64,000 bases of DNA, from positions 448,054-512,053 of the forward strand of contig JADCRB010000053.1 in NCBI GenBank assembly GCA_021464245.1. The letters run 5' to 3'. The notes below the pieces were generated by a model. That model saw only the letters and a program-made list of their open reading frames with translations, had not been told where the DNA came from and searched no databases. Position numbers and translations under genes: made by a program. The DNA comes from Carallia brachiata. Taxonomy: Eukaryota > Streptophyta > Magnoliopsida > Malpighiales > Rhizophoraceae. Of the stretch, positions 37,101 through 50,610 are shown in pieces (the first letter of the stretch is position 1; every line of letters begins with the position of its first letter).

Positions 37101-38103
37101 AGTTGTGTATGCCTTAATGAAGAGTAGGTTATGTTGTCTTTGGAGGTTTGACTTCGATTCAATTATTCTTTATTTGCAGGTAAGATACACGTTTGTAAAA
37201 GGCAACTTGAAACTTCAAATGCCACCCCCATTTTCTGTAGTCATCCAGGTATTTTTGCATAGTAAATATCTTTTATATGTTTTGTGGGATTTCATGGATG
37301 AATAATGCTAGACATACGATAACTTCTACCAGACTTTTGCACTAACTGATGCCGTCATGATGTTTCATTATCAATTAGCGATGCTATCTAGTGAATTTTG
37401 GTGGCCAAAGCCCATGGAGAAGATCAAAACTATTAGTCAAGTCATACAATTTAGTAATTATAGTAAATGTCTCAATGCCCCAAGCATCCCTCATTCATGA
37501 ATATGTTGGATCTTTCTTCTTCTTTTTCTTTTTTTTTTTTTTTCCTTTTTTGTATATTAATTTTGATATCTTTTCAAAACAACCGCCCGGGGGGGGGGGG
37601 GGGACTGTAGCTTTTATAATATCCTCATTGTGATGTTTGCAAGACTAATGATATATCATAAGTAATTCAAGTGATGCTCAATAAATACGTGCAATGTGAA
37701 TAATTCATCAGTCATTAAGTGACAATAGTTGTGGAACTTGAACTTCTTATTTGTATATTTAACTGTCATATTATTGATGTTGAATTTCAACCTGTTTTAG
37801 GAATCAGCAACGGGATCATGGCACGTTCCCATTGCTAGTGATGGCAATGAAGAGTCTGCCCAAAGTTGGCTCTGCATTGCGAGGCCAAGAACTTGCAACA
37901 CCCTTGAAGATGATTTCAGAAAAGACGACAACGGTATTTGCCATGATAGTAACTGGATCAGCTCAAGTAACCTAGAAAGTGTGGCGAGGTACGACAACAT
38001 ACATGATGAGCAAGATTCTTTTGACATTGATGATAAAATCCCCCCTATGTTGGGTAAAAGGAAAGAGAGGTCCCCACCTTGTGCGGGGCTATCTTCCTCA
38101 TAA
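34188..38103 (+). CDS. PRORP: Proteinaceous RNase P (PRORP), nuclear type; six coding exons, 557 aa
   Basis: It removes the 5' leader of pre-tRNAs without an RNA subunit. Exons: 34188-35090, 35693-35794, 35907-36082, 36419-36539, 37180-37248, 37801-38103; all joins keep frame. Residues about 15-200 are PPR-like helices. Cys260/Cys263 with His465/Cys482 form the structural zinc site; the His-Cys spacing of 17 equals that of Arabidopsis PRORP1. The NYN metallonuclease has Asp315 (VDGAN), Asp392-Asp393 (GSNDDW) and Asp411 (TNDEMRDH), spaced as the known catalytic aspartates. The N-terminus is lysine-rich (NKKKKSKKS) with no organelle presequence, so PRORP2/3-type nuclear location is inferred. 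The gene converges on FAR, 0.8 kb downstream. It appears intact; splice sites were chosen by eye. Confidence 0.92.
37589..37603 (+). repeat. G15 homopolymer in PRORP intron 5
   Basis: Fifteen consecutive G residues follow a T-rich run and accgccc. It lies between exons 5 and 6, about 200 bp before the exon 6 acceptor. Confidence 0.95.
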
Positions 38104-38899
38104 CACAAAGTATAGCCTCAAGCGGCATCTCTGTTGTAAGTTTTATGAGATTTTTGTTTAAAGGGCATTTTGACTACCTTTGCCAACTCCCCTTGATGAT
38201 ACCTTGCGGTTCTTTAAGATTTTTTATTATTATTGTCTATTTAGACATTAAAATAACTAGTATTTTCTCGTTTCCTTTTATACCCTATGAATTTGAAGAT
38301 GCGAATTGTATCTACAAAATTTGACAATTTGAATTGATTAAACAGACAGTTTGCTATCTAATTTGATAAAACATGTAAACTTGTCAAGTTAAATTTGCAC
38401 TTAATGAAAAAAAATTTTGTTGGTTACCTTATTTTTTTTCCATTATTTTTTAAGCTTGGTTATTTGCTATTTATTTTTTTATTATAAGAATATATAAAGA
38501 AAATATAATCAGAGAAAATGGGAGGAGAGAAATGAAACAGTAGAGAGATAAAGTTTGTGAAATAAGAGTAAGTGTAAGAAAAAAATATAGAAAGAGAGAG
38601 AAAACTGTTCCAAGAGATCAAAGATAAACTATGGAAAGACAGTTAATACACCAAAATAATTAACATCTTTTGCTTAAACTAACAAACAATAAAACCATAG
38701 AAATTTACACCAGCAAACAATAAAATCATAAAGCAATATAGATCATTTTATACGCTTGTATATTGTTCTTAAGTACATGACCACCACATATAACCAGGGT
38801 ACAGCCAAATGACGCTAATTAAATTTCTCTAATTAAGAGCACCAAGTAGCAAATTATTGAACACAATAAACCCAGATAACCCCCACTTGTCCAGAATCA
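38104..38899. other. Spacer between convergent PRORP and FAR
   Basis: Contains the 3' flanks of both genes. A GA-rich stretch lies at 38515-38610. No other feature is seen. Confidence 0.5.
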
Positions 38900-41800
38900 T
38901 CATTTGAAAGCGTACTTCACCACACCAGGAATGTGGGTATTCATGAAATAGTCATCCCAATCAATGGACCTAGGATCGAAGTAAAACACATCCGTCTCCA
39001 CACCGTTCTCTCTAGCCGCTGTTCGGAGCTTTTCTGTGTTCATGTCATCAAAGCTGCGTTCAAAATAGAGTAACTGAAATGGTTAATTTTTTCGCGTTTA
39101 ATTAGCTGCTACATATGTTATACAACTTTCACAATTGATCACATACACTCCTTGGAAGAACAAGTATGGTCGGTATAGTTCCACTAGTCTCAGAACAAAG
39201 TTGATCTTCCGATTGAGATTTCTGTAAGTGTCATCAAACAAATGGCACAATGCTGCGTTTGCTAATTCTAGTCCCTGCATTGGAGCATGAAAATTAATAA
39301 GAAATATTATAGAAATTAACAGAACCGATGTTGTACCACGACAACAATCTAAGAAATAGTGCAATTCCCATTCACAAATCTTACAAAACACAAAGGTATC
39401 CCTCAATATCAAATTATATGAAATTAGTAACATCCAAGGATTAATGGTTGGTGCTACATGCAGGGGCGGAACTTGAGGGTGGCAATTTCCCTCTGAATCG
39501 CGATTTGATATGATATAAATGTTACCATTTACCTTAATATTAAAGATTGTTTTGTCCTCCCTCAAATCTTGGGTTCTATTGTAGGTATAATAGGTTTTTT
39601 TTTTTTTTTTTTTTTGGGCTTTGCTTAAAAATTTCCACCCTGAAAAGTTGTTCATTATCTGTGGCTGCATGGAAATAGTAAATAAAAATGTAGGGGAATT
39701 CGTAAGATAGCAAACCTTCAGGAACAGCAAGTAGCGAATTGTAATATATCTGCGAAAGCTAGCCATGCTGGTTAAGACTTTAACTTTGCCAACCTTGACA
39801 GGCTTTCCATCCTTGCCGATCCATGGTTTGTTGGTGAAGTATCGGTACCCGTAGTCTTTAAGATTAGAGTACTTGAGAGCATTTGTTACGGAAGATCCCA
39901 CATGGTAAATGGCATCAGATGGTTGATTAGCATGAGCCACCATGGCCACAATCATAGCATTCACCACCATGTCAGCTGGTATCTGCACACCTCATTTTCA
40001 ATTTGCTTAAATTTGATATGTAATTGTTGTCCACAAGAATACGAGTAAAGAAAATGATTTTATTGGTGGCGGGGATATTAAGAAAAATAAATAAATAAAT
40101 TCATGCAAAACAAAGGTTAGCATAGTAATGCATTTTAACGCAAATTTTGTGTAAACTGAACTGTTTCGAAACGAAATTAATACTGAGAACCTGTATTATT
40201 TATGAGAATATAAGAAAGGAACGATTAAGACTACTTGTAATAAAGGGCAGGGGATGCTATGATGGCAGAGGCACTAAATAAGAAAATTGAAAGTAAAGGA
40301 TATGATAGAGATATTGTAGTGTGTTTAGCTAAAAATTGTTGTGTTTGAGTTTACTGTTTGGGAGATGTTGACCTGATCTTTTACTTAAGGATGTTTTGAA
40401 GAAAATTAGTAATGCCGTTCAAAAAAACTAAGTTTCAGTTGGATCCAATTTTCTTTTTAAAAAAAAAAAAGACAGAAAGACTATAGCATAGGCTTTATAC
40501 TCACAGCATCAACAATTGCATTAATATCACAAAGAAAACAAGTCAGTCTTCCTTTTCCATAGCCAACAGCTAAGCTATCAATTGTCCTGCAAACAGTATA
40601 CATCATAAGCAAATTTTAATATCTCCATTATTCTTCTATTTTCTTAGGATTTAATTATTACAATATATGAAAAAAAAACGAAAAAAAAATTCAAGCCAAT
40701 TAGACAAGGCAAGAAATATAATGGTTGCTAGTGTGTGACATATCTGTACCTTATACCTTCGGCCCAACCAGGAAAAGGTTCTTTGTAAGTGCTGGTGACA
40801 ATGGTAGGCCGTATGACGACAACGGGCAAGTCTTCCTTCAAATGTCCCACAAGCATCTCTCCCATGGCCTTTGTAAACACATATGTGTTTGGCCAACCAT
40901 ATGCCTTTGCCCTGCACATTTATTATATATTTTGGACAAAAGATTATCATTATCATCAGAAAATCTAAGTACGTTTCTTTTTTTCTACAAAAATTAGCCA
41001 TTTGGATCCATAAACTTATACTAATAAAAAAATATGTCCACTTGCACATTTCGGACGGCCCTAGATAATCTAAGAAATTGTCAAAAGTATAGTTTAGTTT
41101 GTAAATGTCAGTTAGTTTGGTTCGTTAAATGCTAAGACTAGGAATCATATTCCATTAGATTGTTCAAAAAATAAGTGATATTGGGTCTGGATCAGAGCAT
41201 CAATCCATTAATTTGGCGTCAAAATTGGTCCAAAATGTAAATTGCACATTCTAATTGGAATATTTGATAATGCTAACAGTTTTATCTTTGTTAACAGAGA
41301 CTATAAAATCTTATTTTATAATAATCTTGGGAACAGCATAATACATTTATAATTAAGTCACCAAGTCATGATAAGCCAATGGTCCTACCATTAAAATTTA
41401 TAGGTTTTTCTTTCACAAAATTTAGCGACAGCATTGATAAAAATTCCAGGTTTTACCTCATAATAACGTTATAAATTTCATCACTGAGCAGAATTTATGA
41501 TAAATCAAATATTTAGATAATAATTGAAAACATGATTATTATTCTAAAATAAAAATAAAAATCAATCACATTACAAATACAAAAAAACAAAATAAACTTT
41601 TTTTAAGTAAAAATAAAAGTAACCAATAAATTAGTTCTTAATTAAAATCAATTAATTTTTGAATTTACAATTGCTCTAGTTGTTCTAATTTTGGGTTTGA
41701 AAGTGAGTCATTTCGAATTTAAATTATTCAAATTTTCAGTTACTTGGATTTTATGTATTTGACTCAATCAAATTTCTAATAGATTAAATGAAATTACCTC

Positions 41801-44800
41801 ACTGGCTTGTGTCTCTCAGGGTTGCTGAAATGAAAGCCACAAATATTTGGGTTTAATCTGTAGGTGAAGTACAGGGCAAGCCAATATTGCTCAAGAGGTT
41901 GACCAACTAGAGCAAATTGCTGCCCTTCTGGCTGGTAAATCGCCATTCATTGAATTTGGTGCCAGTGCGGAACCGTGAATGCCCCATCAAATCTTTTATA
42001 AAGTGCTGTAAATTCTCAACTACTCTCCGTACCTTACTCTGTTCAATGACTTAAATACGTCATGAGTATAATATTTGCTACCCCTCTGCTCTCCATTTTG
42101 TATTCACAGATTAGCCCACCTACCAAATACTCTGTTCAGGACTTCAATTAATGTTTGCAAAGAGTATTTCCAGGATTCCTCTTTTTGATGTGTGTGTTTT
42201 TCTTTTTCTAAAAAAATAAAAGAGGAGAATATTGGTTGTGCTTAAATAATTCTGTTAAAGAGTACGTGACATCTTTTTAATAAATACGAGTAATTTAAAT
42301 AATTATGATACAGTTTATATCAGAAGAGACTTAAATTTAGTCAAACTAATTAAATCCTGATCACAAGATCAAGTTTGCCGACATTGAAACTTAAATTCTC
42401 CCACTTCAAATTAAACACCTTAACTAGCTGCCAGAACAACATCAATGATGGTTTTTCCTTTTGTTTTGTATAGTTCTCTTTACTTACTCTTTCTTTACAA
42501 AACAAAATTCAACAATTGAACTCGCAGTGGAGATATATAATTTTTTTTGTCCTAATTTTTATATTTTTTTCTATAAATCTTAAATTTTTTTAATATTTTA
42601 TTTGAGTTCTAAACTTTTTGATTTTTTATTAAATCAGTCTTTTTATTTACAAAAAATAGTCAATACATTAATAAATGAGTTTAACTTAATAAAAATTATT
42701 AAAAATATTAAAGAAATGAATTAAATATTTTTTTATCAACAAATATACACATAAAATATTTTTTTAATCAATAAATATATGAATTAAATATACAAAGTGC
42801 ATACTTTTTGATGAAAATTTTTTTAATTAGTTTATTTAACTTTTTTAAATAATTTTTTAAGGTCAAAATTATTTTTTTAATAAATTAATCATTTTTGTTA
42901 ATAAATGAACTAATTTAATACAAAATTTAAAAATTTAAAATTCAAATAAAATTTTAAAAAAATTTAAACTCATATATAAAAAATTATAAAAATTTAAAAC
43001 TTAAAAATTGTAAATCTCCGACAATTTATATGTCAGCACAAATTTGGGTTCCAAGAAATTATTATCAGCAAGTGTGGGCCCATACGTGGATACTCAAGTT
43101 TCTCCGCTTGGATTTAATCATTTAAGACTAGAAATGCTGTAGTCCTCTTTTTTCTTTTTTTCTAATAAAACAAATCTATAACAAATACATCAATTTTTAA
43201 ATTTACATATTAATATTACAATAATTTTTATTTATATATCTTATTCAACTCAATTTATAAGAAAAAACTTATCATTTTAGTTTTGTTAGGTACAAGCAGA
43301 CCTCTCTTAAATTGATTACAGCGATTGTCGAGTCTAAAATTAATGGCGCGTTGTCAATGGTTAAACTGGACAAATTTAAAGATCAAAATTTGTAGGTACT
43401 GTCACTAAAACTCGAACTTAAATCATGAATGAAAAAAAGACTTCGAATTACTACCAAATTATCATAACGAGTGATACAATTGTCCTCTTTAACCCATAGG
43501 TTTCTCTCAAATTTCTAAAAAAATTTATTCAATTCAAAAATTCAAGGGTTGGATAAAACTTACGATAGTTTTAATGCTCACCTCGTGCATAAGCCTACTA
43601 ACTAAAAACATTAAGATGAGGTAAACCAAAAAAAAAAAAAACATTAAGATGAGTGTATGTATATAGTCCATATCTTGTATAAAAATCCAATATCGCTTTC
43701 AATTTTAGAAATTTATAGTCTTACTAGTAAATTTTGTGTCAAAAGAACACACTTTATAAATATAAGTTTAATCCTACCAAATATTGCAACAAAAATTTGA
43801 ATTGAGGTTGTGTGGCCTGACAATAAATGAACCACTTTTTGGTTCAGGACCACAACGATCAGTGGTCTAAATCTTTGCTATAATTTTCTTAGACAAATAA
43901 GATAACACATGCTTCATTTTTGCCACATTCAAATTCCTTATCCTTCTTTTTGACCGAAAAAAAATTCCTTATCTTTCTAAATCTACTTTGAGATGGTTTT
44001 TTTAATCAAAACATTAAACCTCTTCTTCATAGAATAAAAAATGATAAACACAAAAAAAAATAAAAAAACCTTACCATGTCCTTATTAGATATGCTGATTT
44101 TGAATATCAAATAATTAATAGTCAGTCAACTAAGTATTATTAAGAAAGAAATAGCAAATCTAAAATCTTTTCTCAGATTTTCTCAAAATTTTCCATTGAC
44201 TATTCATTTTTTATGAAACAAATACTAAAAATTAAAAAAAAAATTCTTATAAAATAATTTACTGCAAATAAACACACCTTTAATCTATCCCTTAATCTAT
44301 CGTAACGAATATTCCTATTTGAATATATCCAAGGACCACATTTACCTCTGATGCGGAAATGAATAGAACCAATGGGGGCTTTTTTTATTCGACAAATATC
44401 TTAGCTTTTGCATCAGTGTGTCCACTGGATGTACAAGCTAAATTAATTGTAGACATTTACTTCCATGTTGGGGGAAGAATATAGATATTTACTTGAAATG
44501 TTGCATGTGCTACATTAATTATATATATAATATAACTAGTAGCCCAACAGTAAAAAAAAAAAAAAAAGAAGAGGTGAGAGATGGCACTGCAGCTCTAACC
44601 CCAGTCCACTTCTTTGAACTAGTATGGAGCTAATACTGTCAAAGATTCACTGATGTTAGGGGAAAGATTTTTTTTTTTTTATTGTAACCTTTTATTTCTT
44701 CTAAATTTTTGATTCATAATAGAGACCTTTTTTTGGATAAAAAATGGAGTCAATTTCCTGTAGGTTATAGTCCACGGCTGCATTTGTTGCATTGTTTGCA

Positions 44801-46610
44801 ACCCCAATTTCAATTGGAACTCGCAATCTAAAATTTTGAATCAAGTTCTCCCAGTTCCGGAGATTCAATGTTGTGGAAAAAATTCGTCCTGTCATAAGTG
44901 ATCATGTTCAAAGATTTTTTTTTTTTTTTTAAATGTGAGGGCTTTAAGGATCGTTTAATTGAATTGTGAGACTAACCTTTTAATGCCCAAATCTTTCATG
45001 GCCTCATTAATTACTTCAGCACTTGCTCCTTCAGCTTGGAGTTGAATCAATTTTTCCTCTACCAATTTCTTCTCAAAATTGATGTCCAAACCAGAGGCAC
45101 CATTAAGGGCCTCCCCCATACGGTATGGTGTTTCTAGTATCAGCCCCGACTTCTCTCCGGCGACATAAGCTGATAAGAAAAAAAAATTCCACTAAATCTT
45201 TTATTTCTAATTATTAATCGATTTTATATTAGTAAATACATTATATACAGTGTATATATGTTATTTAAAAGTAAATTAAATACAAGTTAGAGGTCAACAT
45301 CTGATCAGAAGCCCTATAAAATAAGTGTTCAATGAACGTGTCAAAAAAAAAAAAAGTGTTGATTGAACATGTCAAAAAAGAAAAACAAAGAAAGGAAAGT
45401 GTTGAATGCCTCAACGCATAAAAGGTCATCATCTTAAAAGGGAAAATGGAAGGTCGCTAGGAGTAGAAAATTTGTACTTACCAGTGGAGACATGGACAAA
45501 GAGTTGTAGTTTATTGCATTTCTTGGCAAAGTGCAAGACATGCTTAGGTCCCATTGTGTTGATGCCAAGTGCGGCATCATATCTGCATTACATATAAAAT
45601 ACTTCAAAAAAATTGGAAATTTCCCATTCTTCTTTTCATCTTATGTAATATTATTTCACTTCTTCAAATATATATATATATATAATTTCTTAATTAATAC
45701 CTCTCATCGAAGTTGGTTGTTGCAGCCAAATTAACAACAATATCTACTTCATTCCAAATGCTTTCCTTCAAATTGGAGTCCTTTATTCCCAAGTCATCAC
45801 TACAAGAGATGTCACCAGGAACAAGTTCTGTCTTTCCACTGATAAAGGAATTCAAGTTTGCACCCCATTTCTCTTTCAGAATTCTGAACAAATCCTTCCC
45901 TATAACCTGCAAAGATCACCACAATAACCATACATATAGCATCTCTAAACTTTCCTAGGCTTTATTTATTTATTTATTTGAAACTAGAACTATTCATTCA
46001 CTATTTAAAATAAAAAAAAAAAACCCAGCAAAACTGCAAAGGGAAACAAGCATAAACAGAACTACAAATTTATATTTTGGTTTGAGGAAGACCTTAATTC
46101 ACACGCTTAGAATGTGAGATAATGGAAAGAGTAGATTTTTAACATTACAAAAAAAAAAAAAAAAGGCTAATTTGGGTACGATGCAATGATCTTTAAAATA
46201 GATATATCCATTGTTTGACCATGTTTGCTTGTGTGTTGACAACAATTGTTGCTTTAAAAGGGCAGATGTCTACGTTCTTATAACTTAAAAATGTTCATAA
46301 TCAACTTTTTTATCCATAAATTGTTCTGTTCATGTGGAGAAAGGTCAAGAAATAGAAAGGAAATTATGAAAGATAGAGCCTAGCTACCTGCATTTATAAA
46401 GTTTTGTTTTTTATATTCGTTAGGCATGTTTCACCAAAAATACATGTTTACCTCATTATGAAAGCGCTGTGAGGCAGATTTAGCATCTGCTGCTCTTAGA
46501 AGAAGGTAAATTTTCTTCACTTTTGGTTGGACCCTCAATATTTTCTCCAGAAATACTGCACTCCAAAGAAGCAAATCAAATCTTTATATATCACTACAGT
46601 TAGCTTTTCT

Positions 46611-46649
<39 letters not shown>

Positions 46650-46736
46650 GTACGTACTCTTGGCAAGAAACCCAGTTGCACCAGTAATCAAAATGGTCTT
46701 GTTTTCAAGAAACCGAAGAACACTCCCGAATTCCAT
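38900..46736 (-). CDS. FAR: Alcohol-forming fatty acyl-CoA reductase; ten exons, 491 aa
   Basis: Reduces very-long-chain acyl-CoA to primary alcohol with NADPH; products feed cuticular wax, suberin or seed-coat lipids, usually at the ER or, for some members, in plastids. Exons on the minus strand: 46736-46658, 46555-46452, 45906-45701, 45582-45482, 45169-44977, 40911-40750, 40586-40505, 39982-39716, 39274-39147, 39053-38900; lengths sum to 1476 nt in frame. Rossmann motif GATGFLAK at residues 19-26, WGANLNSF and [14 protein letters not shown] in the NAD-binding domain, and active-site YVFTK with Tyr238 and Lys242. The FAR_C domain runs from about residue 398 ([13 protein letters not shown]) to the end ([10 protein letters not shown]). 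No N-terminal plastid extension. Length equals the family norm, with no breaks seen. Paralogue number is not assigned. Confidence 0.93.
41802..41946 (-). other. Exon-like island in FAR intron 5
   Basis: A minus-strand ATG at 41946 opens about 49 codons of coding-like composition ([20 protein letters not shown] at the start; NPERHKPVR at the end), followed by a splice-donor-like GGTAAT. It is GC-richer than the surrounding intron. The protein is unrecognised. It could be a captured or nested gene piece. Confidence 0.3.
42531..43019. mobile_element. MULE-type MITE in FAR intron 5, relative of 59783-60265
   Basis: Shares the core taataaatgagtttaactt and the following AT-rich block ending aatcaataaatata with the element at 59783. 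Ends ggagatatataattttt and, inverted, ggagatttacaattttt. It is more decayed than its relative, and no TSD is evident. Confidence 0.6.
46613..46646. repeat. (GA)n microsatellite in FAR intron 1
   Basis: About 17 GA units lie within 12-45 bases downstream of the exon 1 donor (CT-rich on the sense strand). Confidence 0.9.
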
Positions 46737-46881
46737 TGCAAAAGCCAACGCGAGAGAAGTGGGTGTGGAGAGAGAGAGAGCGAGGAAGGGAGGGAGGGAG
46801 AAACAGACCAGGAGAAATTATTAACGCTGTGTGAGTATTTATGTTTTCAAATGAAGCCTAGAGACGAATGTTTTGGCCATG

Positions 46882-46891
46882 ATATATACCC
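46882..46891 (-). promoter_or_regulatory. FAR TATA box
   Basis: On the minus strand GGTATATATC lies about 145 bases before the ATG, followed by a CT-rich leader (about 46740-46810 read in reverse). Confidence 0.5.
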
Positions 46892-47848
46892 GAGCTCCCA
46901 TGCGTCCATTACAAATCGATAGTAAAGTATTCTAGTGATTACTTAGCGCATATTTCACGTTTGCGACTCAACTTTGTCTTCTCACATGCACAACTTTCTC
47001 TCGGTTAAAAATGGGATATTCATCGTAGCTGAGAAAAATGGATTACATTATAAATTTTAAATTTAATAATTATTATAATTTTTAAAGATAAAGTAGTGTT
47101 TTATTTTAATAATATTTAGATAATAAATTATTTATTATAAAAATTAATTAAATAAAAATATAATAATTATATAAATCTAACTCTAACTCTTAAATATAGT
47201 AATTGGTATATTTATAATTTTTTTAGGCTTTAAAAAAAAAAAAAAAAGACACATAGGTAGTGATCCCTGGGGCTTTGTACTTTGGTGGGTATCGTTAAGA
47301 GTTGGAGTGCACGCAAGTAACTGTTAGATTTTAAACTTAAGACAGTCGGCGAAGTTTGCTTACATATCAATTTTCAAATTATAATATGTACAAATTTACA
47401 TTTTCTTAATTTCTTCTCTTTTCTATGTCAAAAAAAAAAAAAAAAATCCTCTCTTCTCACATACACAGTGACTCACTTTGCCTAACACTTTGATTGCTCC
47501 AACCCAAGGTCACAACCATTTACAGCTACTTCAAATGGTCCCTAAGCCTTTAGTTTCGAAAAGATTAAAGATCGAATACTATCGCTTATCCAAACTTCGT
47601 CACATGTAGCGGCATTCACGCACAAAGGACATCCTTTACAATGTCCAAGCACTTGAATTAAAAATAAAATAAAATAAAGTAACGCAATAAGTTGCTGTGT
47701 ATTTTTTTTGTCAAGAAATAAAAATACATAGATATATTTAATAAGTAATAATGTAGATAATTTATCTATTTTTTAATAAATTTTATTATTTAATAATTTG
47801 TATTATTTTATAATTATTTAGCTTTATAAAGCCGTTTTCTTTTACTGA
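46892..47848. other. Upstream region of FAR; no further gene
   Basis: The first few hundred bases are presumably FAR promoter. The rest is AT-rich with A-runs at 47236 and 47430. No other feature is supported. Confidence 0.5.
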
Positions 47849-48580
47849 GTATTAATAAGAACGAGACCTAACAATCTTCTGGTCCTGTTTATCCCAGGCT
47901 CACCAAGAACTCGCTATATCTCAATTCTCAAGTTAGCTCAGTTCATTGTCTGAGTAAGTATTTTCATGTATAAAAAAAAATAAATAGAGGATCACAGGCA
48001 ATGTCTGAATAAATATGTAAAAAATATATAATTAATTTAATAATATATAATAATTTATTTATTTTTTAAAAATTTAATATATTTTTTTATAATTTAAATT
48101 TTTATACATCTATCATATTTTCTTTTAAATGTGTCTTCATATATTTTTCAAAAAATATATAACTCTCCACGAATCTATCGTACAACTGGGGTATACTATA
48201 CAATTATTACTTGAAGTATTAATAAGAACGAGACCTAACAATCTTCTGGTCCTGTTTATCTCAAGCTCACCAAGAACTCGCTATATCTCAATTCTCAAGT
48301 TAGCTCAGTTCATTGTCTGAGTAAGTATTTTCATGTATAAAAAAAAATAAATAGAGGATCACTGGCAATGTCTGAATAAATACATAAAAAATGTAATTAA
48401 TTTAATAATATATAATAATTTATTTATTTTTTAAAAAATTTAATATATTTTTTTATAATTTAAATTTTTATACATCTATCATATTTTCTCTTAAATGTGT
48501 ATTCATATATTTTTCAAAAAATATATAACTCCACAAATCTATCGTACAACTGGGGTATACTATACAATTATTACTTGAAT
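47849..48580 (+). repeat. Tandem duplication, unit 367 bp
   Basis: gtattaataagaacgagacc starts at 47849 and 48216. The two units are very similar, with scattered substitutions and small indels. Non-coding. Confidence 0.9.
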
Positions 48581-50602
48581 ACTTGACACATACTTGACAC
48601 AGCTCCTATGATCAACTTTCTATGCATCACTTCAGTAATCATATCATAATATCACATCATCTTTAAAACTTGTTACTGTAAATACGTACTTGGGCAAATA
48701 GTAAAGATCCTCGTATTGCAAGGAATATTGTGCATTTTCTCTCTTTTAATTAATTTATTAAAATAATATCAATTTTTTAGTCAAGTTGGCCTTCGGCAAT
48801 ACGATTGTCTCCAATTGTTCAGTTGGCTTAGCTCATAATTAATCCATCAATTTTAAATTAGTTTTCAAATTCGGACTACAAGACAATAATTTTGTTATAA
48901 ATTACTACTTTATTATATGCAACCAACTACAATCAACCAATAGCCATTTTGTACGAGGTGTAACTAACAAGATTTAATAGACAGGAGGCCGCATTTACGG
49001 CCAACCTCATAAATTTGAAAACAATATTGGTGTTACTTGTCGTTGTAGGTTAACCTAACCTATCCTCTGAATGCATTAAATGCTGCGTACTCAATTAATG
49101 ACTCTCATGTTCTTGAATCTCCACTTGCCACACCATATCATATTATTTACATCATAATTTAATTAATTTTTTTAAAATATATAATTTATTTATAATTTTA
49201 TATTTTATAATAAATTAAATTTATATATAATTAAAAATAAAAAATTAATTTATATGATATAAAATTATAAATAAATTATATTTATCAAATATAAAATGAA
49301 CAATTATTACACGTACCACCTTGTTTGATTTGACCATATGTAATTAACTTGGTATTCAAATTTTATGGTAAAAAACTCACATATACCTCCCAAAATTTGG
49401 CTGTATATTGACTAGTAAGACCTATACATGAGAGGTGAGTTCTTTCTAGGAGGAGAAGGAACCTATACATTAGAGGTGGCTTCTTTAAAAGCAAGGGTTT
49501 GTAATAAATTAAATTCCAAAATTAATTAAATACATCTTTGTCACTGAATTGTCCTAACAATTTAACATTCTATCACATGATATCGATTTCAATAGTAAAG
49601 ATTTAGATGATCCTCACCTATAAATTGTCAAGTTCCATAGGTAAGCAGAAGAAAACAGCAATGTAGTTTTGACTTTTGAAGGTGATGTTCAACAATTTTA
49701 TTGTCTTCATTCAATAATATATTGCTATGACTAAAATGACACATTAGGAGCTGACAGTTCACCTACGTCACATTAACTCTATGCGTGAGAAGTAGGACTA
49801 CTGTATCTTGTACAGTAGATATTGGATATATTCGTAAGGTAAACTTAAATATTCGTTCTTTCTAATTTTTTAAAGTTTATAAGATACACAGCAGACGTGT
49901 ATCCCAAGATCTTTTGCGAAAGTGTTGTACGGGTCCCCCTGCCCCAACGTAGGTTCAGCGGAAATGCTTCCAAATGTGAATCGGTACAATGAATGCAATG
50001 TTTTTTTTTGATCGAATATAAGATCGAACTCTTATTTATATCTATTTTTTATAAAAAAAAATATGTGTAATTTCGTATAATTAAGCATCTCATCTCGCTT
50101 ATATAGTAGAACAGTGGTATTCTCATTGTCTCTCCCTATGAATTGACTAGGGACCATTTTGACATTAAATGACAATTGTACGAGATGATTTCTAATTTCC
50201 TAGGGAAAACCGAAAAAAGGAGACATGAGTTCTCTGATTTAGTGGTCTATTACTGAGTTTGTTGTAGGAACAAACAAGCCATGTGTAGGTATATAAAGGA
50301 CTTGGATGTTTGTTTGTTCTGAGTAATCAATTTGGCAGATGAAGTATCAAGCATGGGCCTCCATAAGTTATTTCTTTAGTTTTGCAGGGCATAGATTTTT
50401 GGTAAAAGTTAGATCTACCGAGCGGATCGGATATTTTAACTTGCATATCACAATAAAATAATTTTAGTATTAAATTTTGGGGTAAAAATTAGATGTATTC
50501 AGTTGATGAAATCTTTTAACTTATATGTCGCAATAAAATAATTTTAATGTTACACAATATTTAGTGTTTGATAGTTGTTGTTTTCATTAAAAAGCTCATT
50601 GT
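48581..50602. other. Intergenic; an AT hairpin and little else
   Basis: An inverted repeat with 25-bp arms (atataatttatttataatttt) lies at 49179-49204 and 49256-49283. A short duplicated phrase with aataaaataattttaatgtt occurs at about 50440 and 50530. No gene is recognised. Confidence 0.5.
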
Positions 50603-50610
50603 ATTATAGC

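Noticed and set aside
39098..39988. Single 296-codon minus-strand ORF as one exon of FAR
   Set aside because: Its middle (about 39275-39715) is intron with a poly-T run; the true exons 8 and 9 are bounded by good splice sites.
50338..50460. Small ORF of about 40 codons behind a TATATAAAG sequence near 50291
   Set aside because: Short, no recognised motif, and it runs into repeated AT-rich DNA; likely chance.
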